A DNA stretch of 64,000 nucleotides from Methanomassiliicoccaceae archaeon. Its GTDB lineage: Archaea > Thermoplasmatota > Thermoplasmata > Methanomassiliicoccales > Methanomethylophilaceae. The position numbers and the translations under genes are program-made. The stretch covers positions 124,001-188,000 of the forward strand of contig JAYFOZ010000002.1 of assembly GCA_034928305.1 (NCBI GenBank). The letters are read 5' to 3'. Every line of letters starts with the position of its first letter. The stretch's first letter is position 1. The notes beneath the pieces are model-generated. The model saw only the letters and a program-made list of their open reading frames with translations, searched no databases and was not told the DNA's origin. Below are positions 34,029-42,081 of the stretch, one piece after another.

Positions 34029-36042
34029 ATATTGATGGATGTTCTTTTTCGTAAAGCCATCTTTCCAAAGACCCAGCATCCTCAGCGACGTTTTCATCGG
34101 CGATCTTACAATAAAGTTCCGCTCCTCCGGCAACGTTGAATGCTTTGCGCAACGGTTCCCCCAGAACCGACTTGAGGCGCGAGCTGATCCACGATATGCG
34201 CTCCAGTCCCCCGTCCCCCCTCAGAAAACTGCCGGACAAGATGTAATGCTTTCCGATTCCCATAAATCCAGGGTGCTGTCCGCCCCTTCCAACAATCGCA
34301 GAGACGTCGGAAAACGAATATCCGGACGGATTCCTTCCCAAGTCTGAACGGTCAAGCAAAATAATGGATCTGCGGTCGGCAGATAAAACAACGGCAACTT
34401 CCATGCAGCTGCATGTGGTCATAGGCGAGTCTGCAACACTGTGCATGCAGACCCTTTGTATCGATCCCATGGATGTTTTGCTTACAACTTCATTTGCACC
34501 GCTCCATTCTCCCTTTTCGGCGTCAAGGAGGACCCCCTTGGGAAAAGGTCTTTGAGGGCCTCCCGGATTAAGCTCGCCTCCAACTCTTGCATCCGTCCAG
34601 GTCACTGAACCGCATACGCTCGGACGTTCCGGCGAGATAATGCAGATATGGCCCGGGGCGTAGCTCTGGCATATAGTGCATGTGTAGAACGAATCTACAT
34701 TCTGGTCGGTGAGGCCGACTATATTGAAGTCCCGCATTTCGTAACGTCTCCTCGCCTCCGAGATTCCCGATGAAACATCCGAAGGATCGGAAGAGAATTT
34801 CACTTCTACCGATTCTGCCACCGCTGCGAAGTTGTCCTTGATATCGCAAATGATATTATGTCCCAGTTCTTCGAATGTAAGCCCCTTGTCCACCGCGACA
34901 TTGCCGACGCGCATCCACATATTATCTCTCTGTCCGCTGTGCCAGACCCCCTCGGTACGACTCAACGCGAAATGGATGCGACGTTCGACCGCCTGTTCCA
35001 TCACAGGGTCCACATCGCCGGAAAAAAAGACTTCGACAGATAGGTGGTGACCTCCCTGTTCCAATTCCTGAATATCTTTTCCTACGATTCTAACTCTGCC
35101 GTCCTCTGCTTCTCCGGACGATATTGCAATCTCATAGGAGGAGGGAGCATCGGGCCCTCCGAACTCGAGACGGGCATCAGCCTTCCTTATGCGTTCATTC
35201 TCGAAGGCGGATCCAGAGCGGATGCATCCGCTTTTTGGGAATATTATCCCGCGACCGGCCATTGCTCCGGCGGCCATGTTTTCATAAAGATTTTCGGAAA
35301 GTCTAGGAATGCTCGGAAATCCTAGGGAATCGGATACGATAAATGCGCCGGCAACGGCGGCAGAGAAGATTATTGTCACATCGAGTATAGTAAGCCTGCC
35401 GGTATGTATCACGATCAGCTTTGGTTTTTTCTTAAGATATTTTGCCACGGAGGTCTTGTTGCCCGGTTCCGCACCGCCAAACCTTAAAGCTACACGGGAG
35501 ACCAACCCATTTACGCCCAGGGCCTCTATCCCGCTAAGTCTGAGGACATTGTCCCCTTCTAACTCCATGTCGTAATATTTGTCCGACAGGATAACTATCA
35601 AACCTTTACTGACGCATTCGCGGACCTCATCAATGGAACGGGAATTCGGCTTGCCGATGAATAATGCGATTCCCGGCACTGTTCCTTTGATCAGTCCCAT
35701 CCCGAAAGCATCAAGCCAAGAGTCAGGGACAATATCAATGCCGGCGATGGATGCCAGCACGTCAAACGCCATGGAAGCGTCGGTTCCGAGATTCAGCATA
35801 TTGTCGATTCCCGTCTCGTTTCCTTTCATGAATATCGAGGGAACATCAGAGGCTCTGACGGGCCCCGGGCCCCTCCAGGCATATACGGACGGCAATCCGT
35901 AGTCGGTTCCTTCGCAACACAGGACCCTTTCTCCATGAATAGAAAGTGCAAGATCTATCGCTTCCGCGACCAGTGCATCCCGTCCTCTTTTGAGGCTTTG
36001 GATGTCTCCGGCAGTTTTCGCAAGAATATCCATGAATCCCAT
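34012..36042 (-). CDS. Acetyl-CoA synthase (AcsB/CdhC-type, bacterial length)
   Basis: 676 aa. The six A-cluster cysteines are C455, C458, C467, C477, C544 and C546. Their spacing (3, 9, 10, 67, 2) is that known for Moorella AcsB (C506 to C597), a constant offset of 51. With the same offset W367, W376 and R378 match its CoA-site Trp/Arg residues. A ~300-residue N-terminal domain, absent from archaeal CdhC of ~470 aa, is present. The reaction joins methyl from a corrinoid, CO and CoA. No CODH or corrinoid Fe-S protein gene is nearby. It directly follows the ACT gene. Confidence 0.9.
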   Translation of the reverse strand: MGFMDILAKTAGDIQSLKRGRDALVAEAIDLALSIHGERVLCCEGTDYGLPSVYAWRGPGPVRASDVPSIFMKGNETGIDNMLNLGTDASMAFDVLASIAGIDIVPDSWLDAFGMGLIKGTVPGIALFIGKPNSRSIDEVRECVSKGLIVILSDKYYDMELEGDNVLRLSGIEALGVNGLVSRVALRFGGAEPGNKTSVAKYLKKKPKLIVIHTGRLTILDVTIIFSAAVAGAFIVSDSLGFPSIPRLSENLYENMAAGAMAGRGIIFPKSGCIRSGSAFENERIRKADARLEFGGPDAPSSYEIAISSGEAEDGRVRIVGKDIQELEQGGHHLSVEVFFSGDVDPVMEQAVERRIHFALSRTEGVWHSGQRDNMWMRVGNVAVDKGLTFEELGHNIICDIKDNFAAVAESVEVKFSSDPSDVSSGISEARRRYEMRDFNIVGLTDQNVDSFYTCTICQSYAPGHICIISPERPSVCGSVTWTDARVGGELNPGGPQRPFPKGVLLDAEKGEWSGANEVVSKTSMGSIQRVCMHSVADSPMTTCSCMEVAVVLSADRRSIILLDRSDLGRNPSGYSFSDVSAIVGRGGQHPGFMGIGKHYILSGSFLRGDGGLERISWISSRLKSVLGEPLRKAFNVAGGAELYCKIADENVAEDAGSLERWLYEKEHPSIFMRPL

Positions 36043-36043
36043 A

Positions 36044-36982
36044 TCAGCTTAGCTCTTTGATTTCCTTAAGGACGAATATGCCATTAAGGGTTTCCAACTC
36101 TTTAGGTAGCACATTGCGTAGCTCGTCTGCGGAAGTTCTACTGGTGCCGATGTCGGCAACGAGTTCAAGGAGCATCCTCTGGTAGCATATTTTGATCTTG
36201 CTGAACACCGATATCAGATTGATGTTCCTTCCTGCAAGTAGGTCGAACGCCTGTCTCATCGACCCCGGATTGTCAGGTACCTCGAACACTAATTTTATCA
36301 GGTTGGTCCCCGGCTTGAAAAATGTGACCGAAAGCATCCAGGAATCTGCGTCTGCTACCACCATGACGTCCCGCCCGTCTATATCTCTGAGTATATCTCC
36401 GTATCCGGGGTCCGTATCGAAGACGCCTCCCCTTAAAGTACAGGGCTCTGCGCGGCGAACCTCTTCCTTCGTGTGATATTCAGTATCGGAGCGGAAAAGG
36501 CGGCCTATCTCGGCGGGTTTGGTAACTATGTGGTCGATCAACGAAACGGATGGGTCGTTGTTGCTCTTCCTCTGTTCGAAATCTTCCAACAGGAGATCGG
36601 CCTCCCCGGCGAAGCTGAGATCGGCCATTATCTTCCAGATTATCACCGTGTCCGAAATTCCGTTCAGCGAGACGGAGTTCAGAATGTTGATCTCGCGTTC
36701 GGCCAGGAACCCGGACGCCTGGGCGCTGGACCCCGGGACATCCTTCATATAGATGGTTATGTGGGTGAGAGTACGGTAATTCTCCTGAGGGAACATCGAC
36801 AGAATTATCTCATAGTCCTTGGGGCCCTCTGCTGGGTATCTGAAAAGCGTGCTGTATACGCACCCGCCGTCCACGAGCCCCATCGTGTCAGAAAGCCATT
36901 GATCTACTCTGATCTTAGTACCCTTGACCTTTGCGAATTCCCAAAATTTCATCGGATCCCTTGAACCCATATATTGCAACAA
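36044..36982 (-). CDS. Double ACT-domain protein of the acetyl-CoA synthase operon
   Basis: About 312 aa from TTG 36982 (an ATG four codons later is also possible). Two ACT-like regions are visible: THITIYMKDVPGSSAQASGF near 90 and LVFEVPDNPGSMRQAFDLLA near 235, each in the beta-alpha-beta pattern with the D-x-P-G turn. ACT domains bind amino acids or other small ligands. The first ~70 residues and the middle match nothing I know. It lies one base upstream of acetyl-CoA synthase, so a regulatory role there is plausible. Confidence 0.7.
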   Translation of the reverse strand: MLQYMGSRDPMKFWEFAKVKGTKIRVDQWLSDTMGLVDGGCVYSTLFRYPAEGPKDYEIILSMFPQENYRTLTHITIYMKDVPGSSAQASGFLAEREINILNSVSLNGISDTVIIWKIMADLSFAGEADLLLEDFEQRKSNNDPSVSLIDHIVTKPAEIGRLFRSDTEYHTKEEVRRAEPCTLRGGVFDTDPGYGDILRDIDGRDVMVVADADSWMLSVTFFKPGTNLIKLVFEVPDNPGSMRQAFDLLAGRNINLISVFSKIKICYQRMLLELVADIGTSRTSADELRNVLPKELETLNGIFVLKEIKELS

Positions 36983-37252
36983 TCATATATCTTTCCGGTC
37001 CGACCGCTTTATAGATATCAAGGGGCGGGTCCAACAGGGGTCATCCTGGGCGTCATCCAGATCTCTTATGATATTGGGGATGCTGCATGGGTCGCCGTTG
37101 AGTGTCGTGTAATGCTCTACGGCAGAGACAATGCCCTCTCCGCGTTTCTCCAGGCCGGACATATGCAGTGCATCTCTGATAAGCAGGGAAGCCTCGATAA
37201 GTTTTTCAGAAGCTTCCCGTAGTTTTATTTCTCTTAGTTCGGAGGTGTCCGT
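36983..37252 (-). CDS. Small operon protein with apparent ACG start
   Basis: An 89-codon open frame fills the gap between the zinc-ribbon and ACT genes. The composition looks coding, with a long amphipathic helix (SELREIKLREASEKLIEAS) and Cys residues in GDPCSIPN and DDPCWTRP. No ATG, GTG or TTG exists in frame before an internal ATG at 37162. A perfect GGAGG (37260-37264) stands seven bases before the ACG at 37252, the same spacing as at the aIF5A gene. Function unknown. Confidence 0.55.
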   Translation of the reverse strand, partial: TDTSELREIKLREASEKLIEASLLIRDALHMSGLEKRGEGIVSAVEHYTTLNGDPCSIPNIIRDLDDAQDDPCWTRPLISIKRSDRKDI

Positions 37253-37256
37253 AAGA

Positions 37257-37649
37257 TCACCTCCTCTTAGTAAAACAATATCTTCCCGGAACAGTGGGAT
37301 TTGAGCCCATCGAGTATGGGCACACCGAGCATTTCCTCCGCATCTCGATCACATCTCCGTCAAGTGTCCTGTTTTTTATGGTGACCATGGAGTTCCTGCA
37401 CACGGGGCAGTGCTCAGGTATTTTCGATGCTTTCAAAGTGTTATAATCGATGGCTACACCCATTATTTTCCTGTTTATACCGATTCTTCTTATGCGCTCG
37501 CCGCTGACCTTGTACTCCGGGTCCGTTGCGGACAGTTGCTTTCTTACGAGATAGGTAAGCTCCCCCTGAGACCTTACTTGAGGATTCTTATGCATGACTA
37601 TGAGTATCGAGTCTGCAACAGTGTCCTCGTCCGGAATCTTATAGGTCAT
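37257..37649 (-). CDS. Zinc-ribbon protein heading the acetyl-CoA synthase operon
   Basis: 130 aa. The N-terminal half is helical (DEDTVADSILIVMHKNPQVR … GERIRRIGINRK). The C-terminal zinc ribbon has CPVC and, after ~25 residues, CSVC. I recognise no characterised family; nucleic-acid binding is the usual role for such a layout. It is the first gene of a tightly packed four-gene minus-strand unit with the small ORF, the ACT protein and acetyl-CoA synthase. Confidence 0.65.
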   Translation of the reverse strand: MTYKIPDEDTVADSILIVMHKNPQVRSQGELTYLVRKQLSATDPEYKVSGERIRRIGINRKIMGVAIDYNTLKASKIPEHCPVCRNSMVTIKNRTLDGDVIEMRRKCSVCPYSMGSNPTVPGRYCFTKRR

Positions 37650-37670
37650 TCGCGCTGGGTATTTCTTTCA

Positions 37671-37682
37671 AAGATAATATGT
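37671..37682 (-). promoter_or_regulatory. TATA box of the acetyl-CoA synthase operon
   Basis: Read on the minus strand, ACATATTATCTT is centred about 28 bases before the ATG at 37649. Transcription would begin within a few bases of the start codon, so the first gene is probably read from a leaderless mRNA. Confidence 0.5.
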
Positions 37683-37732
37683 TTTCATTTTTTGAGATAG
37701 ATTAATCAATATTAAGCGGTTATTTCGTCCGA

Positions 37733-37816
37733 GCGGGGGTAGCCAAGCTGGCCAACGGCATAGGACTTAAGATCCTAGACCTTAGGGTTTCATGGGTTCG
37801 AATCCCATCCCCCGCA
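37733..37816 (+). tRNA. tRNA-Leu (anticodon TAA)
   Basis: 84 bases with acceptor GCGGGGG/CCCCCGC and discriminator A. The anticodon loop is CTTAAGA (TAA), the variable arm is long and typical of leucine tRNA, and the T loop is TTCGAAT. No CCA is encoded. Confidence 0.95.
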
Positions 37817-37827
37817 CTCATTTTCAC

Positions 37828-38670
37828 TTATTTCGGAATGTGCTTGATGAAAGTCCCAGATCTGAGCTCGTCGAAGGCGTTCCGTAATTCCTCATCCGTG
37901 TTCATGACTATGGGGCCTCCCCATGAAATGGGTTCGCGGAGCGGTTCGGCAGAGAGAAACAGGAAACGGGAATTCTTTCCGTACGGAGCGGACACTGTAA
38001 CGTAATCCCCATCACCGAAAAGCACCGCGGTCTTCTCGTGAACGAGGTCACCTTGTATGACGGCCTCCCCCTCTATGAGGAACACGAAGGCATTCTCTTC
38101 CGGCTTCGTGTCCAAAGATATCGATGAACCGCCGTTCAGCTCCACATCCAAGAATGTTGCCTGTACGTGGTGAGGCCTAATTCCGGTAACATCCTTGTAC
38201 TTTCCAGAGATCACCCTCACGGTCGCACCGCCCGCAACCTTCTTTCCAATCATCTCTTCAGTTATCTCGAAGTATTTCGACTCTGTCATTTTATCCTTGC
38301 GGGGCAAATTTATCCAAAGCTGAACACCCAGCATTCTATCGGCAGGTCGGGGCATTTCCTGATGCATTATACCGCTTCCCGCTGTCATCCATTGACTCTG
38401 GCCAGAGAGAATCTTTCCTTTGTTTCCCAGACTGTCTTCATGGTCTATCTCTCCGCTGATAAGGTAGGTGACGGTCTCAATTCCGCGGTGGGGGTGTCTC
38501 GGAAAACCCGCAATGTAGTCGCGCGGATTTTTGGAATCGAAGGAGTCCAGCATCAAGAAAGGATCGAAATCATAGACGGTGTCGTGTCCCAGCACCCGGA
38601 CCAGATGAACTCCTGCTCCGTCGATGGCAGGTACTCCTCTGACTAATTTTTTTACTATTCTTTCGGTCAT
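37828..38670 (-). CDS. Pirin family protein
   Basis: A 280-aa bicupin. The metal site motif FPRHPHRGIETVTYLISG with its histidines, a following E, and GIMHQEMP are clear. Pirins act as quercetinases or redox-sensing cofactors; the role in archaea is unknown. It lies next to tRNA-Leu with no operon partner. No odd features. Confidence 0.9.
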   Translation of the reverse strand: MTERIVKKLVRGVPAIDGAGVHLVRVLGHDTVYDFDPFLMLDSFDSKNPRDYIAGFPRHPHRGIETVTYLISGEIDHEDSLGNKGKILSGQSQWMTAGSGIMHQEMPRPADRMLGVQLWINLPRKDKMTESKYFEITEEMIGKKVAGGATVRVISGKYKDVTGIRPHHVQATFLDVELNGGSSISLDTKPEENAFVFLIEGEAVIQGDLVHEKTAVLFGDGDYVTVSAPYGKNSRFLFLSAEPLREPISWGGPIVMNTDEELRNAFDELRSGTFIKHIPK

Positions 38671-38849
38671 ATACAGTCAAAGACATGATTCTGATGAATA
38701 TAAAGCAACATCGCCGCGGTGACGGATATTTATTTTTTTTCTCATTTTATAAAAACTTTTTCGTGCTTACAAGGATATATTTTGTAAAAAGGATATTATA
38801 ATTAACACTGAATTTATAGACAGGTTCTTTGAACCGAAGGAGGCACTCA

Positions 38850-39134
38850 ATGGCAGATGCAGTAGACAAACAGAATGCAAAAAATGAATTCAAGGTTCAG
38901 GTTCTCGAGACCTTCGCCGCTCTGATCACAGCAGCGTTCGGACTGGTAGCAGCACTTGCATGGAACGAGGCGATCAAGACAAGTATCGCCGCAATCTTCC
39001 CTGCAGGCGGCGACGGGGAGCTCATCGGGCTGTTCGTCTATGCAGTAGTCGTGACAATCGTGGCCATCATATTCACGATTTTGATCGCGAACTCTCTGAA
39101 GAAGGCGAAAGCGAAGCTCAAAGCTTCACAGTGA
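38850..39134 (+). CDS. Small membrane protein (DUF5654-like)
   Basis: 94 aa. A charged N-terminus is followed by two membrane helices (LETFAALITAAFGLVAALAW; IGLFVYAVVVTIVAIIFTIL) and a Lys-rich tail. This matches a small archaeal membrane family I know as DUF5654; function unknown. The ATG at 38850 follows GGAGG by seven bases. An AT-rich TATA-like region lies around 38780-38810. Confidence 0.7.
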   Translation: MADAVDKQNAKNEFKVQVLETFAALITAAFGLVAALAWNEAIKTSIAAIFPAGGDGELIGLFVYAVVVTIVAIIFTILIANSLKKAKAKLKASQ

Positions 39135-39301
39135 GTCTTCGTAATGAACCCGTTACGGCCGATATCGGCCGACAAACATCTTCCCTTTTCAAAAACAGAA
39201 AATTTGATGCAAATCCATAAGAAACCGGGTCATCGCACCGCTTAAGGTCTGTAGGCTATCTTTAAATAATACCACTCAGTCATTCAGGCGGAGTAATATT
39301 C

Positions 39302-39670
39302 TTGGTAGATGCGGTAAAAAAGCCTGGAACCGAAAAAACCGGTAGCGCTAATAAAGGTCCCAGCAGCAATGTCAAAAAGAACAGTAAACGATTCAAGCCT
39401 AAGACCAAAGTGACGGCTAAGAGACAGTCAATGCTCAATATGCACAAGGTCAGCCCGTTCAAGTACGATATGAACGAAGTTCTGACGGCGTCCGCAATGG
39501 ATCCTGATAAGGCATCGTCGTTTTTAGCGAGTGTCATTGCAAAGTCGTCTAGAACATCCACCAAGGAAGCAAAGGATTTCGTCAGGACATTTCTCGATTC
39601 AGGGGAACTCACCAAGGAAGAGTTTGACCGTATCAGCAGGCTCTTAGATAAATACGGAAAATACCGCTGA
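39302..39670 (+). CDS. Hypothetical Lys-rich protein
   Basis: 122 aa from TTG 39302. Residues 1-45 are basic and low-complexity (KKPGTEKTGSANKG). The rest forms acidic helices with SSFLASVIAKSSRTSTKEA and ELTKEEFDRISRLL. No family is recognised. It ends six bases before the DUF296 gene, suggesting one transcript. The preceding 167 bases show no gene. Confidence 0.55.
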   Translation: MVDAVKKPGTEKTGSANKGPSSNVKKNSKRFKPKTKVTAKRQSMLNMHKVSPFKYDMNEVLTASAMDPDKASSFLASVIAKSSRTSTKEAKDFVRTFLDSGELTKEEFDRISRLLDKYGKYR

Positions 39671-39676
39671 CCTTTT

Positions 39677-40123
39677 ATGAAGTATTCAGAGATGCGCCCC
39701 GGACGCATGTTTGTATTGAGCCTCGATCCGGGAGAGATAATCCGAGAGGAGATTGAGAAATTTTCTTTAGAACACGGTGTCATTTACGGAACCGTGTCCG
39801 TGGTCGGAGGCGTAGACGGAGGTTCTGTTCTGGTTGTGGGGCCGAGGGTTCCGATATGCAACAACATCGAACCACTGAAGTTCAAAATCGAAGCCCCCAG
39901 CGAGGTCACGGGTTTCGGAACGATCTTCCCCGATGAATCGGGAAAGCCTACCTTCCATATGCATGGGTCGATCGGGAGAGAAGGCAGATCTGTGACGGGG
40001 TGCTTCCGCGAGGATGTCTTCGCTTGGCTGGTCACCGAAGTGGTCATTACAGAAATGACAGGTAGTGGACCAGTCAGGAAGAAAGACAAGAAAACGGGCT
40101 ATGGACTTCTGACCGTCGAATGA
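39677..40123 (+). CDS. PPC-domain (DUF296) protein
   Basis: 148 aa, a single PCC/DUF296 domain. LDPGEIIREEIEKFSLEHGV begins the fold, and PTFHMHGSIGREG contains the usual metal-binding histidines. Members occur alone in bacteria and archaea and as AT-hook-linked DNA-binding proteins in plants. The archaeal function is unknown. It overlaps nothing and converges on the zinc-ribbon gene at 40124. Confidence 0.85.
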   Translation: MKYSEMRPGRMFVLSLDPGEIIREEIEKFSLEHGVIYGTVSVVGGVDGGSVLVVGPRVPICNNIEPLKFKIEAPSEVTGFGTIFPDESGKPTFHMHGSIGREGRSVTGCFREDVFAWLVTEVVITEMTGSGPVRKKDKKTGYGLLTVE

Positions 40124-40465
40124 TCAGCGTCTTGTGATGCCGAAGGAGTCCATCCAGTTGTCGAAGACGCTGTCCGCGTAATTGTTCATGTGGACGGCAC
40201 CCTCCTTGTCCGGGACCAAAAATCCATTGAGCGGGAACTCGTTATCGCAGAAAGGACACCTGACGTAGGGGCAGTTCTGGTTCGCCTTGGGGCACGCGAT
40301 GCAAGCGACCGCCCTAGACTGGAACAAGCTGAACTCGTGACCGCATACGGGGCATAGGAACCTGCGGGCGGCGACCTTCAGGTCCTTCGTGATGCCCGCG
40401 CCGCGTTCCTCGGGAGTAAGCCACATAGGGTCACGCGGGGAAATCGGTGCATTTTCTTCCGTCAT
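40124..40465 (-). CDS. Zinc-ribbon protein of the ether-lipid operon
   Basis: 113 aa with a dense set of cysteines: CPVCGHEF, then CIACPKANQNCPYVRCPFC. This could hold two zinc sites. It overlaps the GGGP synthase stop region by four bases and is the last gene of that operon. No characterised homologue comes to mind. Confidence 0.6.
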   Translation of the reverse strand: MTEENAPISPRDPMWLTPEERGAGITKDLKVAARRFLCPVCGHEFSLFQSRAVACIACPKANQNCPYVRCPFCDNEFPLNGFLVPDKEGAVHMNNYADSVFDNWMDSFGITRR

Positions 40466-41202
40466 GGGCGACCCCTCGCTGCATCGACCACGTCCTTAAG
40501 ACGGCAGATGTCTGAACATTCTTCAATGAAAGTCCCCGTCACGATCGCATCTGCTCCCGCCTCCCTCGCGGCAGCGGCAGCTTCAGGGGTGCGTATGCCC
40601 CCTCCTACGATCAGAGGTATCGAGATCGATTTCTTAACCGCGCAGATCATCTCGGGCGGTACGGGCTTATCAGCTCCGCTACCCGCTTCCAGGTAGACAA
40701 AGCTCATACCGTACAACTCGCATGCTATTGCGTAACCTACAGCTTTGTCAATATCTGTGCGTTTGATCGGATCGGCCTTACCGACCTCCCCGACCTTCAT
40801 TCCCGGTTCGATCACGATATATCCCATGGAAAGCGTCTCGATTCCAAGTTTTTTGACATATGGAGCGGCGTAAGCCTGAGCCTTGAATATCCATAATGGG
40901 TCGGTGCTGTTAACCAGGCTCATAAAGAAGATCGAGTCGACCTCGGCCGAGAGCTCTTTCGGCCCTCCTGGAAAGTGTATGCTGGGAAGCCCGGACATCT
41001 CCCGGATGGCCCTAGCGGTTGCACCGAGGTTGTCGGACGTGACGCCTGTCGATCCTCCGATCATGATAACGTCGCTCCCTGCTCTTTTTGCGGCCGCCGC
41101 CAATCTTCCAGCGTCCTCCGGTCTCTGCTTGTCAGGGTCAAGCAATGCCATATGTATGGTTCCTTCTTTCATCCTGTCCAAGAGATACTGTCTGACGTTC
41201 AT
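40462..41202 (-). CDS. Geranylgeranylglyceryl phosphate synthase
   Basis: A 246-aa TIM-barrel prenyltransferase that makes the first ether bond of archaeal lipids from glycerol-1-phosphate and GGPP. Diagnostic segments are MALLDPDKQ, SIHFPGG, VYLEAGSGADKPV and IVGGGIRTPEAA. It is directly followed by the zinc-ribbon gene and preceded by the next lipid enzyme, DGGGP synthase, whose stop overlaps its start by one base. Confidence 0.94.
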   Translation of the reverse strand: MNVRQYLLDRMKEGTIHMALLDPDKQRPEDAGRLAAAAKRAGSDVIMIGGSTGVTSDNLGATARAIREMSGLPSIHFPGGPKELSAEVDSIFFMSLVNSTDPLWIFKAQAYAAPYVKKLGIETLSMGYIVIEPGMKVGEVGKADPIKRTDIDKAVGYAIACELYGMSFVYLEAGSGADKPVPPEMICAVKKSISIPLIVGGGIRTPEAAAAAREAGADAIVTGTFIEECSDICRLKDVVDAARGRP

Positions 41203-42047
41203 TATATCACACCGACAATGAAAGCTAAAAGCGCAACGATCATTGCAATCTTTGCAGTACTCTGAGCCTTATGTGCGTTTCTGAAAACAATAATGGCGGC
41301 ATATATAAACATTGCATCTGCGCAGAAAACCAACATATAGAGGTCGTTCAGTGAGCCGGCAAGCAATGGCCAGATGCTCAGTGCCACGCCCATCAGGAAG
41401 AATGTTGCAGAAAAGGCCGCTGCTTTTGTGTTGCCTATGATCATAGGGAGAGTACGTCTCCCCTCATCGGAGTCCTCGTCCTCGATATCTTTGGAAATCT
41501 CCCTGCCGATGTTGACGAGCATGGCCATCAGCGCTATGGGAACTACTGTCATGACGTCTCCGCAAACCGCACCGCCAAGCAAAAACAACATGCCGGTCAG
41601 TACCGCGATGGTGACGTTCCCGACGAATCCGCGCTGTTTGAGAAACACCTCATACGATGTCATGAGGGCGGCGGCCAGAACAACTATCACTGTGGATGCG
41701 AGATCCCAGGAGCGGACACCCAGTACCTCTGAGGCTATCAGCGTGATGATTCCCAGCATTATCGCGACGATCATCATGGCACTGCCGAGGATTTTAGCAG
41801 TCCCGGGTTCTATCTCCCCACGCGGTATGGGACGTTCCGGGTGGGCGGCGACATCAATATCTCTGTCGATATAGTCGTTTATCGCGTTTCCTCCCGCCAT
41901 GAAAATAAAGACGATCAGGCATGAGATCGAAATGCCAAGCCAATAATCTGTAATGTCAAGGCCGGAAGCGATGAAGGCGCCGACCACTACGCCGACCATG
42001 CCCATTATGCCGTTGCCGAACCTGAACAATCTCAGATACCTGTTCAC
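41202..42047 (-). CDS. UbiA-type DGGGP synthase
   Basis: A 281-aa integral membrane prenyltransferase with about eight hydrophobic segments. The first Asp motif is NAINDYIDRDID and the second is ISKDIEDEDSDEG. It adds the second geranylgeranyl chain to GGGP. Its place upstream of GGGP synthase supports this over quinone-type UbiA roles. GTG start at 42047. Confidence 0.9.
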   Translation of the reverse strand: MNRYLRLFRFGNGIMGMVGVVVGAFIASGLDITDYWLGISISCLIVFIFMAGGNAINDYIDRDIDVAAHPERPIPRGEIEPGTAKILGSAMMIVAIMLGIITLIASEVLGVRSWDLASTVIVVLAAALMTSYEVFLKQRGFVGNVTIAVLTGMLFLLGGAVCGDVMTVVPIALMAMLVNIGREISKDIEDEDSDEGRRTLPMIIGNTKAAAFSATFFLMGVALSIWPLLAGSLNDLYMLVFCADAMFIYAAIIVFRNAHKAQSTAKIAMIVALLAFIVGVI

Positions 42048-42081
42048 GCGCGACTGATGTTCTCGACGTTGAAATAGTTAA

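Noticed and set aside
36974-37222. Open frame on the plus strand in the gap before the zinc-ribbon gene
   Set aside because: The minus-strand frame at 36983-37252 has better coding character, a perfect ribosome-binding site and fits the operon exactly.
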